This document shows positions 25,439 through 38,977 of a stretch of DNA of 64,000 nt, piece after piece. The notes beneath the pieces are model-generated. The model ran no database searches. It worked only from the letters and a program-made list of their open reading frames with translations, and had not been told where the DNA came from. Position 1 is the stretch's first letter, and each line of letters opens with the position of its first letter. A program made the translations under genes and the position numbers. Source of the DNA: Leucobacter chinensis (GTDB lineage: Bacteria > Actinomycetota > Actinomycetes > Actinomycetales > Microbacteriaceae); assembly GCF_019049105.1 (NCBI RefSeq), contig NZ_JAHQZR010000001.1, positions 1 to 64,000 of the forward strand. The letters are read 5' to 3'.

Positions 25439-26379
25439 GATGCCGCGCCCCTGAGGCGGGTATCGAGGGCAGTGAGCCTGGTATCGAGCAGTGACCTGAA
25501 TCGCTCGAGGTCGATCGAGAGGGCAACATCGATGTTGGGGGTCATGCCCGAGCCGCCCTCGTGGTCGACCACGGTTTGCCCGGCAGTCAGTCTGCCTGTG
25601 TTGTCAATATCGACGTGGAGCAGCTTCGTCTCAATGAGCGTGGGGTCGATGACCGAGGCGACCGCAACCGAGTCGTGCTGAGCAGTGCCGTTGTCTTCAA
25701 CCTTGCTGCGATAGGTCGAGAGGAGGTGACGTGTAATGTCGGCGACCTTGCCGTCAGACCCTGCGAGACCGGGCAGGTGCGAGGGGCCAACGAGGGCTGT
25801 GTTCGTGACGTTCAGACCGACCATCGTGATGGGCAGACCAGAGTCGAAGACGCGTGCGGCGGCGTCGGGGTCGTAGTAGATGTTGAACTCGGCGGCCGGG
25901 GTGACGTTGCCCATGTGTTCGAGGGTTCCGCCCCCCATGAGTACGATGCGTTCAAGTTTGCGAGCGGTCTCGGGGTAGAAGGTGATGAGCCCCGCGACGT
26001 TGGTCAGCGGGCCGATCGCGATGAGCGTGACGGGCTCCTCACTCTCTTCGATGAGTCTTGCCATGAGCTCGAGCCCTGGCTCTGCGACACGATCTGACTG
26101 GGGTAGCGCGTAGCCACCAAGCCCGTTGGCCCCGTGCACGTGGTCGGCTGGCTTGGTGTCCCGCCGCCAGAGCGGCCCGTCTGCACCTTTGCCGAGTGGG
26201 ATGTTGAGCTGGAGCAGATCAGCGAGTGCCGCGGCATTCCCGCTGGTGTGTTTAAGGCCAACGTTGCCTGCAACCGAGATGATGCCGAGCAGGTCTACCT
26301 CGGGGCTTGCCGCTGCCAGGAAAATAGCGACTGCGTCGTCGATGCCAGGGTCGGTGTCGATGATGATTGGTCGTGCCAC
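25435..26379 (-). CDS. inosine-uridine preferring nucleoside hydrolase family
   Basis: About 314 residues. It hydrolyses the N-glycosidic bond of ribonucleosides to free base and ribose. The calcium-binding N-terminal motif DTDPGIDDA starts at residue 8. GPLTNVA, MGGG and EFNIYYDPDAA are the other family motifs, and Asp in QHDSVAVASV completes metal binding. GTG 26379 is preferred because AAGGAG lies eight nucleotides upstream; a longer frame to 26433 lacks such a site. It forms an operon with rbsK. Confidence 0.94.
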   Translation of the reverse strand: MARPIIIDTDPGIDDAVAIFLAAASPEVDLLGIISVAGNVGLKHTSGNAAALADLLQLNIPLGKGADGPLWRRDTKPADHVHGANGLGGYALPQSDRVAEPGLELMARLIEESEEPVTLIAIGPLTNVAGLITFYPETARKLERIVLMGGGTLEHMGNVTPAAEFNIYYDPDAAARVFDSGLPITMVGLNVTNTALVGPSHLPGLAGSDGKVADITRHLLSTYRSKVEDNGTAQHDSVAVASVIDPTLIETKLLHVDIDNTGRLTAGQTVVDHEGGSGMTPNIDVALSIDLERFRSLLDTRLTALDTRLRGAAS

Positions 26380-26450
26380 GGTAAGCGCTCCTTGGGTTCT
26401 CTCGCGTGCTCGTAAAAAACCAGTGTATTGCACGCGCTGACGAGCGAAGC

Positions 26451-26924
26451 TCAGTGCGTTTTACGTGCAGAATGCGGCACAAAGGTCCATTCGATGACGA
26501 ACCGCTTATCGAAGCGCTTCGAGCAGAGCGAGCATGAGAGGAGCCTTGTCGGCCGTCGGTAACGATAGTGGTCGTGACCGCCTGGGCAAGCGCCAACCCA
26601 CGCCGCCTTCTCGCGGGCGAAGGGAGTTTCGAGGGTTCGTGCGCCCGAGTAACCAAGCGCTCGTGCGGTCGAGGCCCACTCTGGCCCGTGCCCCGCGTCA
26701 GCCCCCGCGAGAGCGTGCGCGATCTCGTGCAACATGACCTGGGTGAACTCCTCTTCTGTTGCTTGCTCGGTGAAGTACCGTGACACCGTGATTGAGCGCT
26801 TCGTGTAGTGGCACGCTCCTGCTCGACGCTTTGCCGTGTCGAAGGCGAATGACCAGTCATCGCCCAGGTGGTCGGCAATGAGTCCTCGCGCAATACCGGC
26901 TGCGCGCTGGCGGTCGACAGTCAA
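26451..26924 (-). CDS. SprT-like zinc metallopeptidase domain protein
   Basis: About 157 residues. Zinc motif HEIAH at 66-70 with a third ligand His79 in GHGPEW is the SprT/SPRTN core. The C-terminal Cys/His cluster (CPGGH ... CSLC) resembles the SprT zinc ribbon. The family includes the DNA-protein crosslink protease SPRTN, but bacterial SprT function is poorly known. The likely start is TTG 26924, which gives a TTGA overlap with the upstream gene and cuts off a long Arg-rich antisense-like extension. Codon use is normal from that point. Confidence 0.85.
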   Translation of the reverse strand: MTVDRQRAAGIARGLIADHLGDDWSFAFDTAKRRAGACHYTKRSITVSRYFTEQATEEEFTQVMLHEIAHALAGADAGHGPEWASTARALGYSGARTLETPFAREKAAWVGACPGGHDHYRYRRPTRLLSCSLCSKRFDKRFVIEWTFVPHSARKTH

Positions 26925-27766
26925 CGGCCCGAACCGAACAGCGCGTCGGGTGGCGGCGGTGAGGCCTCGGCTGTCGTATCGGTTACCGCTTGAGCGCCCG
27001 CGATATAGCGCCGCATATCTTCGCCCTCGAGCAGCTTCGCTGGGTGCGGGCCTGCCGCCATGAGGCGGTGCAGTGGGAAAGCGTTGGTGAGCCCGGCGAC
27101 GAGTACCACGTTGCCGAAGCGACGGCCTTTCAATACCTGCGGCTCGGCGAGGGCGATAACGTTCTTCCAAACGCTCTCGAGCGTTGCCGCCTGAGAACGG
27201 GCGAATCGCTGTGACTGGCCGTCGGCTGCGTTGACGAGCACCACACCCTGGGGTGCGAGGAAAGGCTCGAGTTCTCGATAAAATTCGGTGCTCGTCAGAT
27301 GAGCGGGAGTTTGAGCGCCGCTAAAGACGTCAACGACTACGACATCGACGGCACCGAGGAGCCCCTTTGGCAACGACGAGAGTTTTTCTCGTGCGTCGCC
27401 TCGCCTCACCCTGAGGCTTGCTCTGCGTGGGAGCGGGAGGTGCTCGCGCACGAAATCGATAAGGTCGCCGTTCAGCTCAATAACCTGCTGCTGCGAGCCG
27501 GGCCGGGTCGCCTCGATATACCGGGGGAGGGTGAAGGCGCCGCCTCCCAGGTGCAGAGCGGTGATGGGAGCCCCTGGCTCGCGTACCGCGTCAATGACGT
27601 GGCCCATGCGACGCACGTATTCAAAGAAGAGGTCGCTCGGGGCCTCAGGGTTCACGTGCGACTGCGGGGTGCCGTCAAGGAGTAACTGCATGGCGCCAGC
27701 AACGTACGGATCTGGCTCGATTCGGGCGAGACTGCCGTCGCCGAGGCGACGTTCAACAGCGGTCAT
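26921..27766 (-). CDS. spermidine synthase-like (SpeE-fold) methyltransferase-type protein
   Basis: A 281-residue Rossmann protein. The nucleotide-binding segment is ITALHLGGGAFTLPRYIEATRPGSQQQVIELNGDLIDFVREHL, and VDVVVVDVFSGAQTPAHLTSTEFYREL is the spermidine-synthase-like active-site loop. Membrane helices found in some actinobacterial fused forms are absent. Such stand-alone proteins are widely annotated as spermidine synthase, but the polyamine-binding residues are not convincingly kept, so the substrate is unknown. It lies between a mycoredoxin-like gene (12-bp gap) and the SprT-like gene (4-bp overlap). Confidence 0.85.
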   Translation of the reverse strand: MTAVERRLGDGSLARIEPDPYVAGAMQLLLDGTPQSHVNPEAPSDLFFEYVRRMGHVIDAVREPGAPITALHLGGGAFTLPRYIEATRPGSQQQVIELNGDLIDFVREHLPLPRRASLRVRRGDAREKLSSLPKGLLGAVDVVVVDVFSGAQTPAHLTSTEFYRELEPFLAPQGVVLVNAADGQSQRFARSQAATLESVWKNVIALAEPQVLKGRRFGNVVLVAGLTNAFPLHRLMAAGPHPAKLLEGEDMRRYIAGAQAVTDTTAEASPPPPDALFGSGR

Positions 27767-27778
27767 GGGAGCGAGGTG

Positions 27779-28066
27779 CTACGAGAGCGCCTCGGCCCCA
27801 TCTGGCTGCGTGCCGAGCCCGAGTTCGCTGACCTTCGCCGTGATGTCGGCGTTTGAAGGCTCGACCTGAAACGACTGGTCGGGGTACACGATGACGGGAA
27901 TGTTAGTGCGACCCGAGATGTCTTTTGCGACCTCGACCGCGGCCTCGTCTTGTACGAGATCGATGTAGGTATAAGGCACCCCAAGGCGGTCGAACATGAG
28001 CTTTGCCCTTCGGCAGTCGCCGCACCAGTCAGCGCCGAACATGGTGATGGTTGATTCTGCAGTCAT
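27779..28066 (-). CDS. glutaredoxin/mycoredoxin-like protein
   Basis: A 95-residue thioredoxin-fold protein. The active site WCGDC has C15 and C18, and TNIPVIVYPDQ holds the cis-proline of the glutathione/mycothiol-binding region. Mycoredoxin-1 of Actinobacteria reduces mixed disulfides with mycothiol; here the dipeptide between the cysteines is GD, where Mrx1 commonly has GY. It lies nine bases after the PAP2 gene in the same direction. Assignment to mycoredoxin versus a NrdH-type reductant is uncertain. Confidence 0.9.
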   Translation of the reverse strand: MTAESTITMFGADWCGDCRRAKLMFDRLGVPYTYIDLVQDEAAVEVAKDISGRTNIPVIVYPDQSFQVEPSNADITAKVSELGLGTQPDGAEALS

Positions 28067-28075
28067 ACGAATATC

Positions 28076-28783
28076 TTAGGCAATCTGCCGGGGCTGTTCG
28101 CCGGGCGCTAACACTGCCTCTTCAGGAACACGTAGGAGGGCGCGCGCCACGACGAGCGCGAGAGCGATGCCAAACAGCGCTCCGCAGAGCGTGTCTGAGA
28201 GCCAGTGCACGTTCAGCGCGGTTCTGCTCCACATCATGAGGGGGATCGCGGCAATCGTCACCACGAGTGGCACCGTAAAGGTTCGTTTTTTGCGGCTGTG
28301 AACGACGAAGATGCAGGTGATGCTCGTGAAGAGGGCCGCGACCGCCAGAGAGTGCCCCGAGGGGAAGGAAGTGCCGCCCTGCTCTACGAGCATGTTCACG
28401 GGGCGGGGGCGTTCAACGGTGAACTTCAGCGTGACGACGATCACGAGCACGCCGATCATGGTGGTGGCGATAGTGGCTGCTTCGCGCCATCGGCGTAAGA
28501 CGATAAGGAATATCGTGAGCACAGCAGCGATGATTGCCATGCTCTTCGTGCTCCCAAAGACATGCAGAACGTTTGCGATACTAAACGTTGCCGAGTGAGG
28601 CTTTGCCGTAATTCGCTCGTGCCACCACTCGTCGAAGGGCAAAGGAGCAGTCGAGCCGAAAGCAAACCAAAAGGCAGCTGCGACGGGAACGACGAGCAGC
28701 GCGCCGATGATCCACGGCTTGATGCTTAAGCTTCGCATCTGGCGGTTTGGTGTCTCGTGGTCGGGCGGAGCGCTATAATTCAT
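28076..28783 (-). CDS. PAP2 family membrane phosphatase
   Basis: A 235-residue protein with about six membrane helices. The three PAP2 active-site motifs are present: KFTVERPRP, SFPSGHS, and SRTALNVHWLSD containing the catalytic His and Asp. Family members dephosphorylate lipid phosphates such as undecaprenyl pyrophosphate or phosphatidate on the outer face of the membrane. ATG 28783 is chosen; the extension to 28816 lacks a ribosome binding site. It is divergent from rpoB and probably first gene of the minus-strand group down to the SprT-like gene. Confidence 0.92.
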   Translation of the reverse strand: MNYSAPPDHETPNRQMRSLSIKPWIIGALLVVPVAAAFWFAFGSTAPLPFDEWWHERITAKPHSATFSIANVLHVFGSTKSMAIIAAVLTIFLIVLRRWREAATIATTMIGVLVIVVTLKFTVERPRPVNMLVEQGGTSFPSGHSLAVAALFTSITCIFVVHSRKKRTFTVPLVVTIAAIPLMMWSRTALNVHWLSDTLCGALFGIALALVVARALLRVPEEAVLAPGEQPRQIA

Positions 28784-28829
28784 GTGAGCCACCCTACCCG
28801 GAAGCGCAACGAACACTCAGGAAACCCGC

Positions 28830-28858
28830 TAGACAAGCGGTGCAAACTGGCGTACATT
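28830..28858 (+). promoter_or_regulatory. candidate rpoB promoter
   Basis: TAGACA (28830-28835), a 17-bp spacer and TACATT (28853-28858) resemble a vegetative sigma-70-type promoter. A leader of about 135 nt would follow, containing a small hairpin GCACCT/AGGTGC at 28908-28926. Confidence 0.65.
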
Positions 28859-29001
28859 AGGTAGTTGCACTTCCTGTTTTGCTATGCCTTCATATTGCGG
28901 TCGGTCAGCACCTCGTTTTCAGGTGCGTTTTGCATCCAGTGAAGTCACTCATCGCAATATCCGGACAATTTAGCCCGACGGGGCTCACGGAGGTTATTCT
29001 T

Positions 29002-32000
29002 TTGGCTGCTGCGCGCAACGCATCTTCCACAAACCGACCCAAGAACTCGCGTGAAAATTCACGCGTTTCGTTCGCTAAGGTTTCTGACACTATTGAGGTT
29101 CCTAACCTGCTGGCTCTCCAGCTTGAGAACTTCGACTGGCTTGTCGGCAACGACGCTTGGAAAGAGCGTCTTGCTGAGGCCCAAGCCGAGGGGCGCGACG
29201 ATGTCGCAACGCTGAACGGGCTCGAAGAGATCTTTGAAGAGATCTCACCGATTGAAGATGCTGCTGGCACCATGCAGCTCTCATTCGAGAACCCCATTCT
29301 CGACGAGCAGAAGTACACGATCGACGAGTGCAAGGAGCGGGGCAAGACCTACTCGGCGCCACTCTACGTCGAGGCTGCCTTCTACAACACCGAGACGCAG
29401 GTTCTGAAGAGCCAGACGGTCTACATGGGCGATTTCCCCATCATGACCGACAAGGGCACCTTCATCATCAACGGCACCGAGCGCGTTATTGTTTCGCAGC
29501 TCGTGCGTAGCCCCGGTGTGTACTTCGAGCGCACCCCGGAGAAGAACAGCGATAAAGACCTCTTTACCGCGCGCGTCATCCCGAGCCGTGGTGCATGGCT
29601 CGAGTTTGAGATTGACAAGCGCGACCAGGTCGGCGTGCGCATTGACCGCAAGCGCAAGCAGTCGGTAACGGTCTTCCTGAAGGCCCTCGGCATGACCGAA
29701 GACGAGATTCGCGAGGAGTTCGCGGGTTACGAGTCGATCGAGCTCACGCTTGCCAAGGACGGCAACATTGAGACGCAGGAAGATGCTCTGAAAGACATCT
29801 ACCGCAAGCAGCGCCCAGGCGAGCAGGTTGCGATTGAGGCTGCCCGCGCGTTGCTCGACAACAGCTTCTTCAACGAGAAGCGTTACGACCTCGCAAAGGT
29901 CGGCCGCTACAAGATCAACCGTAAGCTCGGTCTTGAACTGCCTATCACTGAGTCGGTGCTCACGCTCGAAGACATCATCTCGACGATCAAGTACCTCGTA
30001 GGCCTGCACGCGGGCACCGAGTCACTTCCTGGTAGCCGTAACGGCGAGGTCGTTGACATTCGTCTCGACGTCGATGACATTGACCACTTCGGTAACCGTC
30101 GTATTCGCGCGGTTGGCGAGCTTATCCAGAACCAGATGCGCACCGGCCTCAGCCGTATGGAGCGCGTTGTTCGCGAGCGCATGACGACCCAGGACATTGA
30201 GGCGATCACGCCGAACACCCTGATCAATACGCGCCCTGTGCTCGCTGCGATCAAGGAGTTCTTCGGTACTTCGCAGCTTTCACAGTTCATGGACCAGAAC
30301 AACCCGCTCGCGGGTCTGACGAACAAGCGCCGTCTCTCGGCTCTCGGCCCCGGCGGTCTCTCGCGTGACCGTGCGGGCGTTGAAGTTCGTGACGTTCACC
30401 CATCGCACTACGGCCGTATGTGCCCGATTGAGACCCCTGAGGGCCCGAACATTGGCCTTATCGGTGCGCTCGCGACGTTCGCGCGCATCAACTCATTTGG
30501 TTTCATCGAGACCCCATACCGTCGCATTGAAAACGGCAAGGTAACCGACCAGATTGATTACCTCACCGCACACGAAGAAGATGAGTTCCTCATCGCTCAG
30601 GCCGGTGCTGAACTCAGCGACGACGGTCACTTCGCCGAGGCACAGGTGCTTGCGCGCCCCCGTGGCTCTGAGGTGGTTCTCGTTGATTCAGACCAGGTCG
30701 ACTACATGGACGTCTCACCGCGCCAGATGGTGTCGGTTGCGACCTCACTCATTCCCTTCCTTGAGCATGACGATGCGAACCGTGCCCTCATGGGTGCGAA
30801 CATGCAGCGCCAGGCTGTTCCCCTCGTGCGCTCAGAGTCACCGATCGTTGGAACGGGCATGGAGAGCTACGCGGCGATCGATGCCGGTGACGTGATTGTC
30901 GCCGAGAAGCCTGGTGTTGTCACCGAAGTTTCGGCTGACGCCGTGACCGTGCTGAACGATGACGCTGGCTCACGTACGTACTACCTGCGCAAGTTCAACC
31001 GCTCGAACCAGGGAACGAACTACAACCACCGTGTGATCGTCAAGCTTGGCGAGCGCGTGGAGAAGGGCCAGGCTCTCGCCGACGGCCCAGCAACCGAGAA
31101 CGGCGAGCTCGCACTCGGTAAGAACCTGCTCGTGGCATTCATGCCATGGGAAGGTCACAACTTCGAGGATGCGATCATTCTCAGCCAAAACCTCGTGAAA
31201 GACGACACGCTCTCATCGATTCACATCGAAGAGTACGACGTTGACGCTCGTGACACGAAGCTCGGTAAAGAAGAGATCACTCGCGACCTGCCGAACGCAT
31301 CGATGGAGGCCCTTAAAGACCTCGACGAGCGTGGCATCATTCGCATCGGTGCTGAGGTTCAGCCTGGCGACATTCTCGTTGGTAAGGTCACGCCGAAGGG
31401 CGAGACCGAGCTCTCGGCTGAAGAGCGCCTCCTGCGCGCTATCTTCAACGAGAAGAGCCGCGAGGTTCGTGACACGTCACTCAAGGTGCCTCACGGCGTC
31501 TCGGGTACGGTCATCTCGGTTAAGGTGTTTGACGCTGAGAACGACGACGATGAGCTCGGCTCGGGCGTCAACCAGCGCGTCGTGGTCTACATCGCTCAGA
31601 AGCGTAAGATCACCGAGGGCGACAAGCTCGCTGGCCGCCACGGTAACAAGGGCGTCATCTCGAAGATTCTTCCCGTTGAAGACATGCCCTTCCTGCCAGA
31701 CGGTACTCCGGTTGACGTCATCCTGAACCCCCTCGGTATCCCAGGCCGAATGAACTTCGGTCAGGTTCTCGAGACTCACCTTGGCTGGATCGCCAAGCAG
31801 GGCTGGAAGGTCGAAGGCACGCCCGAGTGGGCTGGCCGCCTCGCTGACAACGCACTCGATGTTGCGCCAAACACCAAGGTTGCGACCCCCGTGTTCGACG
31901 GTGCGACTGAGGCTGAGATCTCGGGTCTGCTCGACTCGACCCTGCCTACCCGCGATGGCGAGCGCATGGTCAACTCGAGCGGCAAGGCGCGACTCTTTGA

Positions 32001-32499
32001 TGGTCGCTCAGGCGAGCCCTTCCCGTACCCGGTTGCTGTTGGCTACATGTACATCCTGAAGCTGCACCACTTGGTCGACGACAAGATTCACGCTCGTTCA
32101 ACCGGTCCGTACTCGATGATTACGCAGCAGCCACTCGGTGGTAAAGCACAGTTCGGTGGCCAGCGCTTCGGTGAGATGGAGGTGTGGGCACTCGAGGCTT
32201 ACGGTGCCGCATACGCGCTGCAGGAGCTGCTCACGGTCAAGTCTGATGACATTCTCGGTCGCGTGAAGGTCTACGAGGCCATCGTTCGCGGTGAGAACAT
32301 TCCTGAGGCGGGCGTTCCCGAATCGTTCCGAGTGTTGATGAAAGAGATGCAGTCGCTCTGCTTGAACGTTGAGGTGCTTGGTGCCGACGGTAACGCCGTT
32401 AGCCTGCGCGACAACGACGATGAGGCACACCGTGCCGCAGAAGAGCTCGGCATCAGCCTTTCAACCCGTTTTGAAGCTTCGTCGGCTGACGAAATCTAA
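29002..32499 (+). CDS. rpoB: RNA polymerase beta subunit
   Basis: A 1165-residue core polymerase subunit, full length for Actinobacteria. TTG 29002 follows GGAGG at eight nucleotides and gives the expected N-terminus [16 protein letters not shown]. The rifampicin pocket spans about residues 427-450 ([15 protein letters not shown] then [14 protein letters not shown]). Residue 441 is Asn (AAC at 30322-30324) where E. coli has His526 and M. tuberculosis His445. The C-terminus has the usual [25 protein letters not shown]. It is followed after 41 bp by rpoC. Confidence 0.99.
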   Translation: MAAARNASSTNRPKNSRENSRVSFAKVSDTIEVPNLLALQLENFDWLVGNDAWKERLAEAQAEGRDDVATLNGLEEIFEEISPIEDAAGTMQLSFENPILDEQKYTIDECKERGKTYSAPLYVEAAFYNTETQVLKSQTVYMGDFPIMTDKGTFIINGTERVIVSQLVRSPGVYFERTPEKNSDKDLFTARVIPSRGAWLEFEIDKRDQVGVRIDRKRKQSVTVFLKALGMTEDEIREEFAGYESIELTLAKDGNIETQEDALKDIYRKQRPGEQVAIEAARALLDNSFFNEKRYDLAKVGRYKINRKLGLELPITESVLTLEDIISTIKYLVGLHAGTESLPGSRNGEVVDIRLDVDDIDHFGNRRIRAVGELIQNQMRTGLSRMERVVRERMTTQDIEAITPNTLINTRPVLAAIKEFFGTSQLSQFMDQNNPLAGLTNKRRLSALGPGGLSRDRAGVEVRDVHPSHYGRMCPIETPEGPNIGLIGALATFARINSFGFIETPYRRIENGKVTDQIDYLTAHEEDEFLIAQAGAELSDDGHFAEAQVLARPRGSEVVLVDSDQVDYMDVSPRQMVSVATSLIPFLEHDDANRALMGANMQRQAVPLVRSESPIVGTGMESYAAIDAGDVIVAEKPGVVTEVSADAVTVLNDDAGSRTYYLRKFNRSNQGTNYNHRVIVKLGERVEKGQALADGPATENGELALGKNLLVAFMPWEGHNFEDAIILSQNLVKDDTLSSIHIEEYDVDARDTKLGKEEITRDLPNASMEALKDLDERGIIRIGAEVQPGDILVGKVTPKGETELSAEERLLRAIFNEKSREVRDTSLKVPHGVSGTVISVKVFDAENDDDELGSGVNQRVVVYIAQKRKITEGDKLAGRHGNKGVISKILPVEDMPFLPDGTPVDVILNPLGIPGRMNFGQVLETHLGWIAKQGWKVEGTPEWAGRLADNALDVAPNTKVATPVFDGATEAEISGLLDSTLPTRDGERMVNSSGKARLFDGRSGEPFPYPVAVGYMYILKLHHLVDDKIHARSTGPYSMITQQPLGGKAQFGGQRFGEMEVWALEAYGAAYALQELLTVKSDDILGRVKVYEAIVRGENIPEAGVPESFRVLMKEMQSLCLNVEVLGADGNAVSLRDNDDEAHRAAEELGISLSTRFEASSADEI

Positions 32500-32540
32500 A
32501 CGGTCGCACACTAGAGAATTTAGAATTTCAAGGAGATACA

Positions 32541-36437
<3,897 letters not shown>

Positions 36438-36451
36438 TTCGCAACGCATTC

Positions 36452-36490
36452 AGGGAGGGTGTTCCGCTAAGGCGGGGCACCCTCCCTTTT
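36452..36490 (+). terminator. rpoC intrinsic terminator
   Basis: AGGGAGGGTG (36452-36461) pairs with CACCCTCCCT (36478-36487), with an inner CCGC/GCGG helix and TTTT immediately after. Confidence 0.93.
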
Positions 36491-36622
36491 GCTTTTGGGG
36501 CGGGGGTTGCAGAGTATTCGCTTCAAATCAGACACGGTTCGGCGCGGCATCGAAAATCAAACCGGAGAACTTGCTACGGTTGCGCTGATCAGTATGATCG
36601 AGATACGACCTAAGGGGTAGCG

Positions 36623-37564
36623 ATGAGCGACCAAGAGCGAGAGAATTTGCCGGTGCAGTCTGGCGAGGAAGAGTCGACCAACACCGCCGACGTGCGCGAG
36701 GCGATCGAGCGCGCGAAAGATGCGACCGCGCTGTCAACGGCCGAGACGACGGCGCTCGAGACCCCTGAGGGTGAGGCGATCGAGGCGTCGGGCCTGACGC
36801 CAGCCGAGCACGCAGACACCTCGACCGAGGCGATGCTTCCTGTGCAAGAAACCGTCACCATTAGCGAGAGCGTTGAGATGCCGAGCGCTGCGGCTCCTGT
36901 AGCCCCCGCTGCTCCGGTTGCTCCCGTACAGGCGCCGGCTGCGACGCCTGGAATTGAACCGGGAGCCATGGTTATCAGCCCCGACCATCCGATGGCGGCG
37001 CTCTACATGCAGCAGCCAGATGCCCCGGTCATGAAGTCGAACCGACTCGCGGGTCTGTTTATTAGCCTCCTGGCAACGCTCGGCTTCGGCGTCATCTACG
37101 CTGGCCTGCTCGCGCTCTGGCTCGCGAGGCACTACCCGCCCTCGACGTTCCTGCAAGAGGGGCTGTACCCGTACCTGGTCTCGCTCGGCTTCGTGATTCC
37201 GTGCGGCGTCTTCTTCGTGACGATGCTCGCACTCGTGTTGATCTTTAACCGTGCCGGCTGGTGGGTCTATGCCGTGCTCGGCTTCTTCGTCGCCATCGCC
37301 GTGTGGGCAAGCGCCGGCGTGGGGTACGCTCTCTCGCCGCAGCTCATCGACGCTGCCGAAGGCGCGCGCCACAACATTCGCGACTTTGCGAAGTTTGCCC
37401 TGACGATCCCCGCGCTTGTCGCAGCCGTCTCTGCGCGAGAGGTCGCCGTGTGGTTTGGTGCGTGGATCGGCGCTCGTGGCCGCCGCCTCAAGACTCGAAA
37501 CGCGGCAGCGCAAGAAGAGTACGAGCAGAAGCTCGCCGAGCTGAAAGTACCGCAGGCACTATGA
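36623..37564 (+). CDS. hypothetical membrane protein with acidic disordered N-terminus
   Basis: Not recognised, 313 residues. Residues 1-130 are hydrophilic, Glu/Thr/Ala-rich and then Pro/Ala repetitive (AAPVAPAAPVAPVQAPAATP), so probably disordered. From about 145 there are four hydrophobic segments, then a basic cytoplasmic tail with a short coiled stretch (AAQEEYEQKLAEL). It is the first gene of a three-gene operon between rpoC and rpsL, overlapping the next gene by ATGA. AAGGGG precedes the ATG. The topology suggests an integral membrane scaffold; no function can be given. Confidence 0.85.
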   Translation: MSDQERENLPVQSGEEESTNTADVREAIERAKDATALSTAETTALETPEGEAIEASGLTPAEHADTSTEAMLPVQETVTISESVEMPSAAAPVAPAAPVAPVQAPAATPGIEPGAMVISPDHPMAALYMQQPDAPVMKSNRLAGLFISLLATLGFGVIYAGLLALWLARHYPPSTFLQEGLYPYLVSLGFVIPCGVFFVTMLALVLIFNRAGWWVYAVLGFFVAIAVWASAGVGYALSPQLIDAAEGARHNIRDFAKFALTIPALVAAVSAREVAVWFGAWIGARGRRLKTRNAAAQEEYEQKLAELKVPQAL

Positions 37565-38067
37565 ACAAGCGCGTTCCGCACCGAGTCACGAAGGCCTATG
37601 CCCGAGGACTGATCGGTGCGGTCGCCATTTTTGCCATGTCGCTTGTCGTGGTCTCGTGGGGCTACGTCTCATGGTTTCTCGGCAGCGATCCTATCGAGAG
37701 TGACGTTTCGCGAGTCACCGCTCCTGGCATCGTTGGGTTATGCCTCGTGATGCTCGTGATCGTGCTCTGGCGCGAAATGATCTCTCTGTTGCGGGCTAAC
37801 CCGCCATCACTTGTGCTCATCATCGTGATGCCCGCTGCTGCCTACTTGCTCTGGTCGCTGCTTGGCGTCGCCTTTGGGCTGAGCATCGAAGAGACCTGGC
37901 TGAGCCCGTATGCGCTCGCACTCGCGGTCTCATGGTTGCTCGCCGTGATCATTTTTTGGTGGATCGCGATGCGCAAGCTCTACAGCGGCAAAGACCGACC
38001 GCGGTGGCCGTGGGAGAAGAACGAGCTCGATGAGGGTCCTGACTACTTTAAGGATGGCCTGCCGTGA
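37561..38067 (+). CDS. hypothetical four-helix membrane protein
   Basis: Not recognised, 168 residues. Four hydrophobic segments lie at about 14-37, 55-72, 82-104 and 112-134. A positively charged then acidic tail follows (KLYSGKDRPRWPWEKNELDEGPDYFKDG). It overlaps both neighbours by 4 bp (ATGA and GTGA), so the three genes are translationally coupled. Confidence 0.85.
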   Translation: MNKRVPHRVTKAYARGLIGAVAIFAMSLVVVSWGYVSWFLGSDPIESDVSRVTAPGIVGLCLVMLVIVLWREMISLLRANPPSLVLIIVMPAAAYLLWSLLGVAFGLSIEETWLSPYALALAVSWLLAVIIFWWIAMRKLYSGKDRPRWPWEKNELDEGPDYFKDGLP

Positions 38068-38705
38068 CGGGGGAGCACCTGGCGGCGCGGGTTGCCGAGA
38101 ATATTCAAGCGTGGGAGGGGTGGTTGGCCTCGTGGGAGCCGCCCCTGAACCGCGCCAGGCCGAGGGTGTGCCGTAAGTGCACGAACTCGCCACTTGCCGC
38201 GGCCGCGGGTTTCGCCCGTGACACCCCTCACCAGGTGGTGCACGCACTCGTCTCACGCATGCATCGACTCATCGACGCCGAGGTCGATATGTACACGAAC
38301 GAGCACCTGCCGCTTTTGCAGGCCGAGCTCGAGGGCGCCGCGATCTGGAACTCGGGAGGCTACGACCCGGGTCAGGGACTTGACGTTGAATACGATGGAG
38401 TAGACCACGACGCTGTTGAAGCCCCGGGTGCTCAACCCTTTCTCTTTACCTTTGCTGAGTTGCAGCAGGCTGAGAAGCCTGAGCCGGCGTTACCCAGGCC
38501 GCCGCTCACCGAAGCAGAAAAACGACAGCTGAAACTTGAGATCGATGTTGCCGATAGACAGGCTGCCTCGGTAGGGCAGGAGCTGTGCTTTTTGCTTGTT
38601 GAACATCAGCCGGGCGTGCGGCAGGCGGTCAAGCGTTTCGTCGATCCGCAAATTGAAGCACTACTTGAACAACTCAGCCGCAATCTTGAAGCACCGGGAA
38701 ACTGA
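38064..38705 (+). CDS. hypothetical soluble protein
   Basis: Not recognised, 213 residues. It is soluble and helical, with Trp-rich WEGWLASWEPP near the N-terminus and a charged helical C-terminus (LTEAEKRQLKLEIDVADRQAASVGQEL). A CRKC pair near residue 36 could bind metal. The GTG start overlaps the previous stop. Its place as the cytoplasmic partner of two membrane proteins is an inference from the operon only. Confidence 0.8.
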   Translation: MTGEHLAARVAENIQAWEGWLASWEPPLNRARPRVCRKCTNSPLAAAAGFARDTPHQVVHALVSRMHRLIDAEVDMYTNEHLPLLQAELEGAAIWNSGGYDPGQGLDVEYDGVDHDAVEAPGAQPFLFTFAELQQAEKPEPALPRPPLTEAEKRQLKLEIDVADRQAASVGQELCFLLVEHQPGVRQAVKRFVDPQIEALLEQLSRNLEAPGN

Positions 38706-38977
38706 ACGTCGGTTGAACTCCCAGCGCATCTTGTTGCACCTGGCGGCCCGGGCACGGTAATGTTACTTGTTGGCGTGTGTTGACGTTGTGGCTGCACTGT
38801 GGCTGCAATCACGCTCGCGCTCAGGGTCCCTCACCATCCGGTTGAAACCCCCACGGCATACTCGTCATCAAAGCACACCCTCGGGTGCGCCGACGAGTCA
38901 GTGAGCCTGCTGTGCTCACACATGCTGCAAGCAATACAGCATTCCTGTCACCGTGCAGGAACGAACAAGGAGAAATA
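38706..38977 (+). promoter_or_regulatory. rpsL leader and candidate str promoter
   Basis: A 272-bp gap ahead of rpsL. TTGCAC (38734-38739) and TAATGT (38758-38763) are spaced by 18 bp and could be the str operon promoter. TTGACG at 38780-38785 with TGCAAT at 38804-38809 is an alternative. A short direct repeat, TGGCTGCA, occurs at about 38789 and 38800. No gene seen. Confidence 0.4.
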
